Origin: Chionoecetes opilio
Taxonomy: Eukaryota > Arthropoda > Malacostraca > Decapoda > Majidae
DNA: 64,000 nucleotides
Reading direction: 5' to 3'
Assembly: GCA_016584305.1 (NCBI GenBank)
Contig: JACEEZ010011953.1
Location: 10,001 to 74,000 of the forward strand
Position 1 is the first letter of the stretch; each line of letters begins with the position of its first letter. Positions 44,399-56,520 of this stretch are shown here, in pieces. A program made the translations under genes and the position numbers. The notes under the pieces were generated by a model. The model saw only the letters and a program-made list of their open reading frames with translations, did not search any database and was not told the DNA's origin.

Positions 44399-46018
44399 AG
44401 ATTTGGGGGGTGACGGTCTTGGGTGGGATTCCGGGGGTGATGGCTTCAGGGGGGGTACCTGGGTGACGGATCTCGGGTGGGATATCCGGGGGTGTGTCTT
44501 CAGGGGGGGATACCTGGGGTGAGGGATCTTCAGGTGGGGTAAAGACTTGAACTGACTTACTTTCCAATGAGGTCAGGTAAATTGGGAAAAAGGGAGAGTC
44601 AGGACCCTCCAGTCAGGTAGGAGGACTATATAGAAAGCTGACTAAAAATAAAGTAAAGGGGAGACGTCGACCAGGGGGCCGCAATACCTTCTAAACTACC
44701 GTCTTACCACTGTTTGTGATGATTCCACTATTGTTATTCGGGGGCTTCAAAAAAACGACTTTTAAAGCGGAAGTTAAGTTGATACTTGTGTAACTGATGA
44801 ATTTGACAAAAAACCCAAGAAGGTGTTTTCTATGGAAATTTCCCAAAAAAAAACTGCCTGAAGTATACAAATCCACTAAGTCTATAAAAATTGGGTCCTT
44901 CTTTTTCTGTTTTCGAATTTTAAAAATGCTTTCTGAAAATGCATAAAACCCAAAAGGAATATATTTTTTATCAAAATTTTTTTGAATTAATTCACTTGGG
45001 CTGGGGTGCGGGTTTTTCAGGTGGGTCCTGGGGGGACGGACTTCGGTGGGATTCCTGGGGGGACAGATCTTCAAGTGGGGTATCCTGGGTGACGGTCTTC
45101 GGGGATTCCTGGGTGACGGGTCTTCAGGGGGATATCCGGGGTGCGGATCTTCGGTGGGATATCCTGGGGGGACGGGTCTTCAGGTGGGTATCCTGGGGGG
45201 GGATCTTCAGGGGGGATATCCTGGGTTTAGGATCTTTAGGGGGGATACCTGGGTGACGGTCTTCAGGGGGGTATCCTGGGGTGACGGGTCTTCAGGGGGG
45301 TATCCTGGGGTGACGGATCTTTGGGGGGATATCCTGGGGGGACGGATCTTTTTAGGTGGGATATCCTGGGGTGACGGATCTTCAGTGGTTCCTGGGGGGG
45401 ACGGGTTTCAGGTGGGATATCCTGGGGGGACGGATCTTTGGGGGGTACCCCGGGGTGACTGTCTTCAGGTGGGATATCCTGGGGGGACGGATCTTCAGGT
45501 GGGATATCAGGGTGAAGGATCTTCAGGTGGGGTTTCCGGGGGGGACGGGTTTCAGGTGGGGTATTTGGGGTGACGGATCTTCAAATGGGAATCTGGGGTG
45601 ACGGTTTCGGTGGGATATCCCCGGGGTGACGGATCTTCAGGTGGGTTATCCTGGGGTGCGGAATCTTCAGGTGGATTCCTGGGGTGTGGATCTTCAGGTG
45701 GGATATCCTGGGGGACGGGCTTCAGGGGGGATATCCGGGGGACGGATCTTCAGTGGGGTATCCTGGGGGGACGGATCTTCAGTGGTATTCCCGGGGGGAC
45801 GGATCTTCAGGGGATTCCTGGGGTGACGGGTCTTTAGGTGGGGTTCCGGGGTGCGGGTCTTCAGTTGGGGTATCCTGGGGGGGACGGATCTTCGGGGGGA
45901 TATCCTGGGGGGACGGATCTTCAGGGGGGATATCCTGGGGGGGGCGAAACTTCAGGTGGGATTCCTGGGGGGACGGATCTTCAGGTGGGATACCTGGGGG
46001 GACGGATCTTCAGGTGAT
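44399..46018. repeat. Roughly 30-bp G-rich minisatellite, interrupted
   Basis: The unit is near GACGGATCTTCAGGTGGGAT plus ATCCTGGGGG. It occupies 44399-44540 and about 45000-46018, separated by about 460 bases of unrelated sequence (44541-45000). Gly/Trp/Phe-rich frames are artefacts. Unit length wavers because G-run lengths vary. Confidence 0.85.
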
Positions 46019-47470
46019 CCTGATTTTCAAATTTTTTTTTCTTTTTTTAGTTCATTTTTTTCACTAAAAAAAAAAGGAGGAGGAGGAGGGGGAGAAAGGG
46101 GGTGACTGCAACTCAAGACTGCCAAACACCATTAGTCTTTCTTACAAAACCCTCGTCTCCATCTGTGTTATATTAGTTTGGTGGTAATAGTAGTATTTGT
46201 AGTAGTAGTAGTGTAGTATAGTTTGGTAGTGTAGTGTATATTAGTAGTATAGTATAGTGTCACATAGTTAGTTGTTTTTTTTGTTGTTGTGGTTGTGGTT
46301 TGTTGTTGTGGGATATTTTGTGGTAGTATTTTTGTGGGGTAGAGTAGTTTTAGTAGTATAGTAGTTGAAATTTTTGTTTTAGAAGAGAGAGAGAGAGAAG
46401 AGAGAGTGAGAAGTTAAGGGCCCATGGTCTCTCTCCCTCCCTTGAGTAAATCCTTTGATCCTAAAATCCTTCTCTGCCTAAGCCGAGGGAAAAGGGGGAG
46501 AAAGGAGGGGTGGGGGGTGGGGAAAGGGAAAAGAGGGAAGAAAGAGGGAGAGAGGGGGGGGAGAAGGAAGAAAGGGGGGGAGGGCAAGGTAAGGGCACAG
46601 CCGAGTAAAGGAATCGAGGTTTAAACCCTTTGGAAGTCCTACGATGTGATATTTTATTATTTTTTTTAATTATTTTATTATTAACCTTTTAAATCTAAAA
46701 GAAAGATATTATAAAGGGAAAAAAAACGATTTGCATGGAAAACAAAAAAAAAGTGAGAAAAACTAAAAAATTCCAAAGTTCGAAAGATAGTGTGAGAGAG
46801 AGAGAGAGAGAGAAGAAGAAAAGAGAGGAGAGAGGAGGAGGAGAGAGAGAAGGAGAGGAGAGGAGAGAGAGAGAAAAAAAATCAATTGTTTTTTTTCTGA
46901 CTGAAGAATATTTTTATTTTTTTTCCCTTTATTTCCCCCTAATTTCAAAATTTTCCTTTTCCTCAATTTCTTTATATTTAAAATTTTCATCTTCTATACA
47001 TGTTTCATCATTATCTTTTCTCTTTCTTCCCTTTATCGAAACAATCTCATAATTTCTCCTATATCTCACTATCGGTGTTTCCTCCTCATCCTTTTCCTCT
47101 TCTTATCTCTTATGGGTTTTTTTTTTCTCTCTCACAAACAACTTTTATTTCTCATGCGTTTTTTCTCATATTATTTTCCTGGACATTTATATTTCATAGA
47201 TCTTATTCCACCTTTTTTTATCTCCATTCTCCGACCTCTATTATTTTCTCACTCTTTCTTTCATGTAATTCTCCCTTCTCCTATCCTCTTTTTCCTCCTC
47301 CTCCTCCTCCTCCTACTCTTCCTCCTCAGGGAAGCGATTCAGGTGTTATGCAGAAGGAATAACAATTAGCAGAGAGGAGGAGGAGGAGGACGAGAAGGAG
47401 GAGGTGGGAGAAGGAGGAGATCATTTGCGGATGCAACGAATGTAATATGAATACTTGATGTTTTAGTTGC
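46019..47470. other. No gene; simple-sequence tracts
   Basis: A degenerate TAG/TTG tract (46180-46370), G/A-rich (46380-46600) and GA-rich (46795-46875) tracts, and CT/CTC tracts up to 47330. No supported coding sequence. Confidence 0.5.
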
Positions 47471-47505
47471 GTTGTTAATAGTAGTAGTAGTAGTACCAGC
47501 AGTAA

Positions 47506-47537
<32 letters not shown>

Positions 47538-47556
47538 CCAGTACCAGTAGTAGTAG
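47471..47556. repeat. (TAG)n microsatellite
   Basis: TAG trinucleotide repeats interrupted by CCAGCAGTAA and CCAGTACCAG. Confidence 0.9.
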
Positions 47557-48029
47557 ATACAGAAACATTCCTACCACCACCAAAACAACAAGTATAAAAC
47601 ACACCTATACCTATCAATCAACCATCTATATCAGACCCAGGGTTCGAATCCAGGAACCACTGTTGGCTTTGTCGATAGATATGTACTACTATAATTATAT
47701 ATTTAAGGCATTACTAATAATATCCATGTTGAAGTTATTGTAACGGTGACACGGTGAAACTAAGGCCCACTCAGAGCTCATTCTTTGCACATATAGTGGA
47801 TAATGTCAATGATATGCCCAGTAAAAATGAACATTCCGTCAATAATTAACTTAGATAGAGGGTAACAAAGTGTAAAATAAATACAAATTGTAAGAGTTAC
47901 CGCTCTCATTTTTGTGTACATACCCATACCGGGTACGAATGGAATAAAGAACAAACATTTCCGAAGATAACAGTGTATCTTTTATGTTGATAAACGTTTT
48001 TGATAAGAGGGAAATTACTCTGGAAAGTA
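47557..48029. other. No gene recognised
   Basis: Unique-looking sequence without domain-bearing frames. Confidence 0.4.
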
Positions 48030-48365
48030 AACTTTTCCCCCGAATATCCCCGGGGTTTTGACAAGACACGAGCGCCTCATATGTCACTCCGTGTACCCAC
48101 CCCTGGCCTGACCACCGCCCTGGGTGAAAAAAGGCATCGCGTGACAGGGCCTTTATACGGCAATCTCTTCTCTCCTGTCTCCTCCAGTAGTTACCTCCAG
48201 CAACCACAGTACCGCACACGGTTAATAGCTTATAAAGCAGTATTTTGTGGTAAATAAGTAAGGAAAGGCGGGGCGGGGGGGGAGGTATGGTGAGGCAAGG
48301 TTGGGGTGAGGCACGCACGACCTGGGATCCTCTTACCTCTCCACGCGGCAGGATGGATGAAATTA
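48030..48365 (-). mobile_element. Repeat G, inverted copy
   Basis: Reverse complement of the 42120-42480 unit: GACAGGGCC.TTATACGG, GCAACCACAGTACCGCACACG, GCTTATAAAGCAGT, GGTGAGGCACG and CCTCTCCACGCGGCAGGATG. It abuts a LINE ORF1 remnant, producing a chimeric 277-residue frame that is not a real protein. Confidence 0.7.
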
Positions 48366-48599
48366 AAAAGAAACAAGTACCTTCAGGTGGCTGTACCGTA
48401 CGATCACTGACAGCACCAGCACCCGTACTCCCTCGAGACGCACCGTCAGCCAAGGGACCCATCGCCGTGGCAGAAACTGCTCCCTCTGACGTCGCAGCAC
48501 CAGCCGTAGATGGTACGCCAGCCGCTACGTCTCCACGAAGACTGTGAGCCACCAAGCCAGCACCTACGTGGGGTGAGCTAGCAGCCGGCACCGAGGATG

Positions 48600-49278
48600 A
48601 CGATCGTTGGTCAATTCTGTCCCGAATTATGAGTCGTGTGTGTCGGAAGAAGGCTACTTTTCCGTCTTCCCTGGCTTTTTTCATTAAGGGGAACTTTTTT
48701 CTTTATTTCCATTGAAGCAGGACAAATTAAGGTCTTCATTTATATATATCCCTGTTCCTTTAAGTTTCTTTGCATTTCTTATTGCTGCATCTCTGTCGCT
48801 AAATTTCTCGAACCGAACGACGATTGCTCGAGGATGAGAAGCAGCGGGTCTCACCCGGTGAGCACGTTCGAGGTTCACAGAGGGTAGTTGTATCTTGTCC
48901 TGCAGTAATTTTGTCACATTTATTGCTGTCTGCTCCCAAGTTTCACCGACAGGCTGCTCCTTGAGGCCGATGATCCTTAGATTGTTGCATCTGGAGGTAA
49001 TCTTCTTGGTAGTTTACTCGGTGTTCATTTTCAGCGACTCTTGACTGAAGCTCTTCAACTGCCACTTGTTTCTCGTTGTTAGATTTCTGAAGCACCTTTA
49101 CGTTGTTCTTCAGGTCCAGTACTTCGGATTGGGAGAATTCAAGGCTTTTTATGAGATCCGTCATAGTGCCTTCAACTAACCGGATCCGTTCCTTGAGTTG
49201 ATCAACCACCAAATCCAATGCAGAGCGAAATGCGCGTTCTTGAGATTCCAGTAACATCTTAACAGCGGCAAGATCCAT
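48600..49278 (-). pseudogene. LINE ORF1 (RNA-binding coiled-coil protein), two frameshifts
   Basis: From MDLAAVKMLLESQERAF (49278) the minus strand encodes a coiled coil (LKERIRLVEGTMTDLIKSLE, VEELQSRVAENEHRVNYQED). An extra base at about 49000 shifts to CNNLRIIGLKEQPVGETWEQ, then LLQDKIQLPSVNLERAHRV, an RRM-like VVRFEKFSDRDAAIRNAKKL and KGTGIYINEDL. A second shift at about 48690 leads to MKKAREDGKVAFFRHTRLII. This is the layout of L1/Tx1-type ORF1 (Transposase_22) proteins, which chaperone LINE RNA. No linked ORF2 lies downstream: repeat G begins at 48365 and the C-terminal end is diverged. Confidence 0.75.
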
Positions 49279-49360
49279 GGTTGTTAATCACTAGTTTGTT
49301 GGACTAGGAGCGGAGCACCAGATAGGCACGTCTGGTCACCACAAAAGTGAAAGTGAAAGT

Positions 49361-50635
49361 GTGTTAGAAAGTGAAGGGCTGTGTTAGAAAGTCAACGGCT
49401 GGGTTAGAAAGTGAACGGCTGTGTTAGAAAGTGAAGGGCCGTGTTAGAAAGTGAACGGCTGTGTTAGAAAGTGAAGGGCCGTGTTAGAAAGTGAACGGCT
49501 GTGTTAGAAAGTGAAGGGCCGTGTTAGAAAGTGAACGGCTGTGTTAGAAAGTGAAGGGCCGTGTTAGAAAGTGAACGGCTGTGTTAGAAAGTGAAGGGCC
49601 GTGTTAGAAAGTGAACGGCTGTGTTAGAAAGCGAAGGGCCGTGTTAGAAAGTGAACGGCTGTGTTAGAAAGTGAAGGGCCGTGTTAGAAAGTGAACGGCT
49701 GTGTTAGAAAGTGAAGGGCCGTGTTAGAAAGTGAACGGCTGTGTTAGAAAGTGAAGGGCCGTGTTAGAAAGTGAACGGCTGTGTTAGAAAGTGAAGGGCC
49801 GTGTTAGAAAGGAACGGCTGTGTTAGAAAATGAAGGGCCGTGTTAGAAAGTTAAGGGCCGTGTTAGAAAGTTAAGGGCCGTGTTAGAAAGTGAAAGGCCG
49901 TGTTAGAAAGTGAACGGTTGTGTTAGAAAGTGAAGGGCCGTGTTAGAAAGTGAACGGCTGTGTTAGAAAGCGAAGGGCCGTGTTAGAAAGTGAACGGCTG
50001 TGTTAGAAAGTGAAGGGCCGTGTTAGAAAGTGAACGGCTGTGTTAGAAAGTGAAGGGCCGTGTTAGAAAGGAACGGCTGTGTTAGAAAGTGAAGGGCCGT
50101 GTTAGAAAGTTAAGGGCCGTGTTAGAAAGTTAAGGGCCGTGTTAGAAAGTGAAAGGCCGTGTTAGAAAGTGAAGGGCCGTGTTAGAAAGTGAAGGACCGT
50201 GTTAGAAAGTGAACGGCTGTTAGAAAGTGAAGGGCCGTGTTAGAAAGTGAAGGGCCGTGTTAGAAAGTGAAGGGCCGTGTTAGAAAGTGAAGGGCCGTGT
50301 TAGAAAGTGAAGGGCCGTGTTAGAAAGTGAAGGGCCGTGTTAGAAAGTGAACGGCTGTGTTAGAAAGTGAAGGGCCGTGTTAGAAAGTGAACGGCTGTGT
50401 TAGAAAGTGAAGGGCCGTGTTAGAAAGTGAACGGCTGTGTTAGAAAGTGAAGGGTCGTGTTAGAAAGTGAACGGCTGTGTTAGAAAGTGAAGGGCCGTGT
50501 TAGAAAGTGAAGGGCCATGTTAGAAAGTAAAGGCCGTGTTAGAAAGTGAAGGGCCGTGTTAGAAAATGAAGGGCCGTGTTAGAAAGTGAACGGCTGTGTT
50601 AGAAAGTGAAGGGCCGTGTTAGAAAGTGAAGGGCG
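49361..50635. repeat. 20-bp minisatellite, about 64 copies, with 40-bp alternation
   Basis: The unit is GTGTTAGAAAGTGAAGGGCC, or with ending AACGGCT. Over most of the array the two variants alternate strictly, giving a 40-bp higher-order unit. A homogeneous AAGGGCC block lies at about 50225-50340, and a duplicated block holds the GGAACGG and TTAAGGG variants (about 49800-49910 and 50065-50170). Confidence 0.95.
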
Positions 50636-51591
<956 letters not shown>

Positions 51592-51776
51592 GAGAGAGGG
51601 ATAGAGACAGAGAAAGGCGATAAGAGGAGAAGAGATAATGGCCATTCCTTTCTTTCTTTCTCCTTCCTGCACCCATATATCCTATGCGTGCCACCCCGGC
51701 TTGTCCATCCTATCTGTCCAGCCCCGCCATAATGGGGAGTTTTCAAAGCTAAACCGCCAGATGTCTCTCGCGCATT

Positions 51777-53128
51777 TCACATCCTCTGCTCTGTGAGGCT
51801 GAATGATCTATCATTTACCGTAAATTCTCTGTACTTCTTTGGGACATATCAGAATTATCCTTCAATACAACAACTGAAACAGTTCTTAATAAAAAATGTA
51901 GTTTATCATTTTATTTGTCTGCACTTTGTGAAAATATTGGCAAAACAATTGAATACTTGAAAACTCAATCTTTAAAAATCGTCTTTTCATAAAAAAAACA
52001 CAAGTTCAAGCAGAATGAGGCTTCAGGAAATATCTACTTGTATGTAAGCATTCACAGAGTACCTATTTTGGGTGTATATGTCTCTCTTACGACGAACATT
52101 TAACCAAGAAGTAATTTAAGTGCTTGGCACCTCAACGAACAGTCTTCTATCGAAGACAATACATGGTCTTGTTTACTATTTCCCCCGCCGCGAACTCTAA
52201 GCCCCTCCACCTCAATCTTTCCCTCTGAATCAATCAATCAACCCTTCCCTCTGAATACCCTATGTCCTCTGGTTTATCCTATTGTAACGAAGGAGGGTGG
52301 GGGCAACCCACCCCTCTCAAACTTCGTCACACTAACGGCTCGGGGCTATGGAGGAGACGGAAAGGACTGCAAAGAGACTTTTACTGCTGTGCACGGCCTT
52401 ATTACCCCAACTACTACTACCCACAGTACATAGTGACTGCACGTCTGTCACGTAACTACACGCGCCACTCCGCTCCGCCCCAACACAACACAAGTCACAG
52501 TCAAAGCACGAAATAAGGAGACGAAAGTCTTCTTTATGTGGGAAACGGTATGTGGGAGCGGATGCCACGAATATTCCAGTAGAGGATAGAGTGTGATGAG
52601 ATAAGCGGGTGGTGATAGTTAGGATGACATGTAGCCTGTGGTATTGAGAAGTTAGGAGTATCAGTGATCTGAGCTGTGAGGTAAGGATCGGCGGCGCTGA
52701 GCTGTCCATCCTCGTGTCGTGTCAACAGGAAAGTGGGTGATAGCAGATCCTGCCGGCGGGATGGTTTCTGTGGAGATGCTGAACGCCACACTCTGTTTTG
52801 GTTAAATGTTCGTCGTAAGAGAGACTTATACACCCAAAATAGGTACTCAGTGAATGCTTACATACAAGTAGATATTTCCTGAAGCCTCATTCTGCTTGAA
52901 CTTGTGTTTTTTTTATGAAAAGACGATTTTTAAAGATTGAGTTTTCAAGTATTCAATTGTTTTGCCAATATTTTCACAAAGTGTAGACAAATAAAATGAT
53001 AAACTACATTTTTTATTAAGAACTGTTTCAGTTGTTGTATTGAAGGGTAATTCTGATATGTCCCAAAGAAGTACAGAGAATTTACGGTAAATGATAGATC
53101 ATTCAGCCTCACAGAGCAGAGGATGTGA
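51777..53128. repeat. Palindrome with 331-bp arms and 690-bp centre
   Basis: The arms 51777-52107 and 52798-53128 are inverted copies of equal length with only a few differences (for example GTCTGCAC versus GTCTACAC). Shorter outer pairs continue beyond (CATAATGGGGAGTTTT at 51728 and its complement near 53165). The centre (52108-52797) has a minus-strand frame of 125 residues with no recognised domain. It could be an inverted-repeat transposon or an inverted duplication. Confidence 0.9.
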
Positions 53129-53205
53129 CAGCCTGAGAGACAGGCTTGAGCGTGAGCTTATTAGAAAACTCCCCATTATGTCTCTACAATATCTCTCTCT
53201 CTTAA

Positions 53206-54405
53206 GGGGAGGCTCACCCTCTGACACAAAAAAAAAGATAAAAAAAAAAGCATCAGATCGTTCAACTTGAAACTTTCAGGGTATAACCAAATTATCAATG
53301 TCGACTTTAGGTGAGCAGGAGAATGTGGTACATCATGACGTCTGACGGTATGACGTCATAAGGTTTTTCATGACGTCACAACTTCCTGTGTTGTTGTTTT
53401 TTGTCGTAGAGACACCTGCTTCTACATGGAAATACTTAAATACCATACGAAGAGCGTGTAATTTCGTTTCTTTTTTAATTCTCAATACGCAATGAGTTAT
53501 CGAGGCCATAAAAAGCACCTCACGTGAAGTCACGCCGATCACCATTTTTTTTACAAATAAAATTCCGTAACATTCAAGTTATTCACTTTATCGAAAAAAA
53601 TACTAAATTACACGATGAAGGCACAACCAATAAGTATTAACATGAACGTTTACAAGCACTTTCAATTATTTTTCAATTTTTGACAATTTTTTAATGTAAA
53701 CATTTCTTGTTTTGAGATACAGGTGTTTAAAGTTTGCGGTACAATGTAACGTAGCTATTTATTTCAGGATTGGCATTATTTTCACACACAAAGCTCTATA
53801 GCTTATATTGATACTATACATAACACATCTACATATATTTATAATATTTACTACCTTCGCCCCCCAATCCTTCCGCCCCCCCTTCCCCCCATCCTTCACT
53901 TCACCTTCGTATTTCCCACATTTTCTTTAGCTTCTGATTTCTTGTAAGCGTCATGGTGATCTTCAGAGGTTGGTACAACCTTCAGAGCTTGTTGTAACAA
54001 CAAGAAATAATAGCGTTGATAGCTATTGACAGGCCAGACGTTGACAGCCAGCGGAGCAGCACGCAAAACTCCCTTGGTATCTTTAGGGTGGGAGCAGGGC
54101 AGGAGCCGCAGGCTATTGCTGCCAGATGTCTCTAGAATTTCACTCACACATACAACTTCGAAACACGGAAGAAAACAAGGAAAAACGAGCTTTATATACA
54201 GAAGCACAGGGCCCATACTCGCGTGCGCCCTTTAAATGGTTACGCCCCTTCTTCCTTTAAAAGCCACGTGGGCGGCGTAGTAAGTTCGAGGGCGATTTAA
54301 TTCGCTTTCCTATATGTTGCTACATTATGTACGCTTGAAATCCGCTCAAATCTCAATTTAGATTTTTTTCATATATTTCGAGCTAATCAGAGGGTGAGCC
54401 TCCCC
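53206..54405. mobile_element. TTAA-flanked TIR element, 1.2 kb
   Basis: It starts GGGGAGGCTCACCCTCTGA and ends with the exact reverse complement (19-bp TIR), flanked by TTAA on both sides (53202-53205 and 54406-54409). The TTAA duplication is the piggyBac hallmark. The interior lacks a transposase. A minus-strand frame of 106 residues (53896-54216) starts with ATG after TATATAAAG, has no recognised domain and ends with a Lys/Glu-rich tail. Confidence 0.85.
53896..54216 (-). CDS. Unrecognised small open frame inside the TTAA element
   Basis: A 106-residue frame starting MGPVLLYIKLVFPCFLPCFE, whose first 20 residues are hydrophobic and could be a signal or membrane segment. It ends with a polar AYKKSEAKENVGNTKVK. 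The match to ordinary protein composition is reasonable, but there is no homology I recognise and no splice evidence. It may be chance. Confidence 0.2.
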   Translation of the reverse strand: MGPVLLYIKLVFPCFLPCFEVVCVSEILETSGSNSLRLLPCSHPKDTKGVLRAAPLAVNVWPVNSYQRYYFLLLQQALKVVPTSEDHHDAYKKSEAKENVGNTKVK

Positions 54406-54487
54406 TTAAGTGGCGTAAATCCCCGGGGGTATTCAAGGGGGTCCAAGGGGTGGAGCGTGTCAACTCCGCGAGGCGTGGCTGCACAAC

Positions 54488-54492
<5 letters not shown>

Positions 54493-54559
<67 letters not shown>
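54493..54559. repeat. (CT)n microsatellite
   Basis: Pure CT run just upstream of a SINE copy. Confidence 0.95.
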
Positions 54560-54560
<1 letters not shown>

Positions 54561-54587
54561 AATGAGATGGAAGGAGAGAGAGAGAGA

Positions 54588-54713
54588 TAAGATACTTTGA
54601 TCCTATCTAGACACTTTGCTAGTATCAACTACAAGGTTATTGACTATACAAAGCGCCACCACGCCAGGACGAACTTGGTGGACTCGAACCGCTGACCGAA
54701 TGCAGGGACTCTG

Positions 54714-54716
<3 letters not shown>
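54588..54716 (-). mobile_element. SINE family A, copy 2 (head truncated)
   Basis: The body and B box match copy 3 closely, but the A-box part is missing: sequence switches to a (GA)n run at 54717, the tail of the adjacent copy. Confidence 0.75.

Positions 54717-54764
<48 letters not shown>
54717..54764. repeat. (GA)n microsatellite
   Basis: 48 bases of GA that form the tail of SINE copy 3 when read on the minus strand. Confidence 0.95.
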
Positions 54765-54767
<3 letters not shown>

Positions 54768-54937
54768 GATACTTTGATCCTATCTAGACACTTTGCAAGT
54801 ACCAACTACAAGGTTATTGACTATACAAAGCGCCACCACGCCAGGACGAATTTGGTGGACTCGAACCCCTGACCGAATGTCGCAGGGACTCTGCAACACC
54901 AGTCCGTGATTCTACCAACCGCGCCACCCTGGCGGGT
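54765..54937 (-). mobile_element. SINE family A, copy 3 (most complete)
   Basis: On the minus strand it starts CCCGCCAGGGTGGCGCGG, then A-box-like TGGCGCGGTTGGTAGAA, then B box GGTTCGAGTCC (complement of 54854-54864), followed by GGCGTGGTGGCGCTTTGTAT, the family body and a CT tail. A- and B-box spacing is tRNA-like, supporting RNA polymerase III transcription of the family. Confidence 0.8.
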
Positions 54938-55084
54938 AGAGAGAGAGAGAGAGAGGAGTTAATGGAGAAGAACAGTTTACAAATAGGTCACAGAAGGATG
55001 GAGGAGAGAGGGGGGGAAGGGGACGGGTGAAAGGGTCAATTGACCGCGGTAGGAAAAGTAGAGGCAGATTTGTAGGAGAATTAC
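54938..55084. other. GA tract and unannotated spacer
   Basis: Short (GA)n followed by G-rich sequence. Nothing coding. Confidence 0.5.
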
Positions 55085-55627
55085 TTCTATACGGGAAGCT
55101 GTATTTTTTTATGTGTGTATTTACCTAGTTGTATTTACCTAGTTGTAACATACAGGAAAAGAGCTATGCTCGTACTGCCTCGTCTCCAAATCTACTATTA
55201 TCCAGCTTGCCTTTGAAGTCCTGAATACGTCTTGCATTAATCACTTTTGCATCAAGGTTGTTCCAGGCTTCTATGCTTCTATATGGGAAGCTGTATTTTT
55301 TTATATCTCTCTTGCATGTTGTTCTTTTCAATTTCTTCTCATGACCTCTTGTACTTCTATCGTCCCACACAAACAGATCTTCTCTGTCAATTTTTTCCAG
55401 ACCCATTGATGCTCTATACACTGCTATAAAATCTCCCCTTTCTCTTCTTTTCTCAAGTGTTGGGAGTTTTAGTCTTGAAAGTCTTTCTTCATATGGTAAA
55501 TCTCTCAAGCTTGGAGCCATTTTTGTGGCTGCTCTTTGTATTCTCTCAATCTTCCTTATATTCTTCTTTTTATGTGGTGACCAAATCACTGCCGCATATT
55601 CCAACCTTGGTCGAATCAAAGATGTTA

Positions 55628-55658
<31 letters not shown>

Positions 55659-55694
55659 TTCCCTTCTGCTATCAAGTAACCTTTGATAAGGCAT
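55085..55694 (-). pseudogene. Non-LTR reverse transcriptase, C-terminal tail
   Basis: A 176-residue minus frame carries LITSLIRPRLEYAAVIWSPH, KKKNIRKIERIQRAATKMAP, LPYEERLSRLKLPTLEKRRE, RGDFIAVYRASMGLEKID and KKYSFPYRSIEAWNNL. This is the conserved region after the polymerase palm of Jockey/CR1-group LINEs. Upstream residues (THTHTHT) come from a (TG)n run at 55632-55657, where the element is truncated. The 3' end holds two ACAACTAGGTAAATAC repeats (55117-55152), a typical short LINE tail repeat. The catalytic palm is absent, so it is inactive. Confidence 0.8.
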
Positions 55695-55832
55695 TTAAAA
55701 AGATAAGGAGTTGACACGCCACGTTGAGTTGACACGTTCTTATTTCACAAAAATTACTGAGTGTTGTATTAGGCCGTGCTGTGAAGGAGAAAAATACATC
55801 CTAGATAGGTACTGCATAACTTAATACAACCC

Positions 55833-56493
55833 TGGTGTGTAGTATGTATTGTGTAGTGTAGTATGTATTGTGTAGTGTAGTATGTATTGTGTAGTGTAGT
55901 ATGTATTGTGTAGTGTAGTATGTATTGTGTAGTGTAGTATGTAGTGTGTAGTGTAGTATGTATTGTGTAGTGTAGTATGTAGTGTGTAGTGTAGTAATGT
56001 GTTGTGTAGTTGTAGTATGTAGTGTGTAGTGTAGTATGTAGTGTGTAGTGTAGTATGTATGTGTAGTGTAGTATGTAGTGTGTAGTGTAGTATGTATTGT
56101 GTAGTGTAGTATGTAGTGTGTAGTGTAGTATGTATTGTGTAGTGTAGTATGTATTGTGTAGTATAGTATGTAGTGTGTAGTGTAGTATATAGTGTGTAGT
56201 GTAGTATGTATTGTGTAGTGTAGTATGTATTGTGTAGTGTAGTATGTAGTGTGTAGTGTAGTATGTATTGTGTAGTGTAGTATGTAGTGTGTAGTGTAGT
56301 ATGTAGTGTGTAGTGTAGTATGTATTGTGTAGTGTAGTATGTAGTGTGTAGTGTAGTATGTATTGTGTAGTGTAGTATGTATTGTGTAGTGTAGTATGTA
56401 GTGTGTAGTGTAGTATATAGTGTGTAGTGTAGTATGTAGTGTGTAGTGTAGTATGTAGTGTGTAGTGTAGTATGTATTGTGTAGTGTAATATG
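55833..56493. repeat. 19-bp minisatellite, about 35 copies
   Basis: The unit is GTAGTGTAGTATGTATTGT or ...GTAGTGT, with two units altered near 55990-56020. On the minus strand it is open and extends the reading frame of the adjacent exon (56521-56715) past its splice donor. The array begins about 28 bases into the intron. Confidence 0.95.
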
Positions 56494-56520
56494 TATTGGC
56501 ATCCAGCCCACCCGGCGTAC

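Noticed and set aside
45046..46105. 175-residue Gly/Trp-rich frame
   Set aside because: Translation of the 30-bp G-rich minisatellite; overlapping frames look equally protein-like.
47636..47665. B-box-like GGGTTCGAATCC on the plus strand
   Set aside because: No A box at the right distance and no repeat copies seen.
47851..48684. 277-residue frame as one gene
   Set aside because: It is a chimera of a LINE ORF1 remnant and an inverted repeat G copy.
49361..50635. CRISPR-like 20-bp repeats
   Set aside because: No spacers; alternating variants of one tandem unit.
55801..56520. C-terminal 230 residues of a 291-residue frame continuing the polymerase lambda exon
   Set aside because: It crosses a consensus splice donor into a 19-bp minisatellite; only 56521-56715 is treated as coding.
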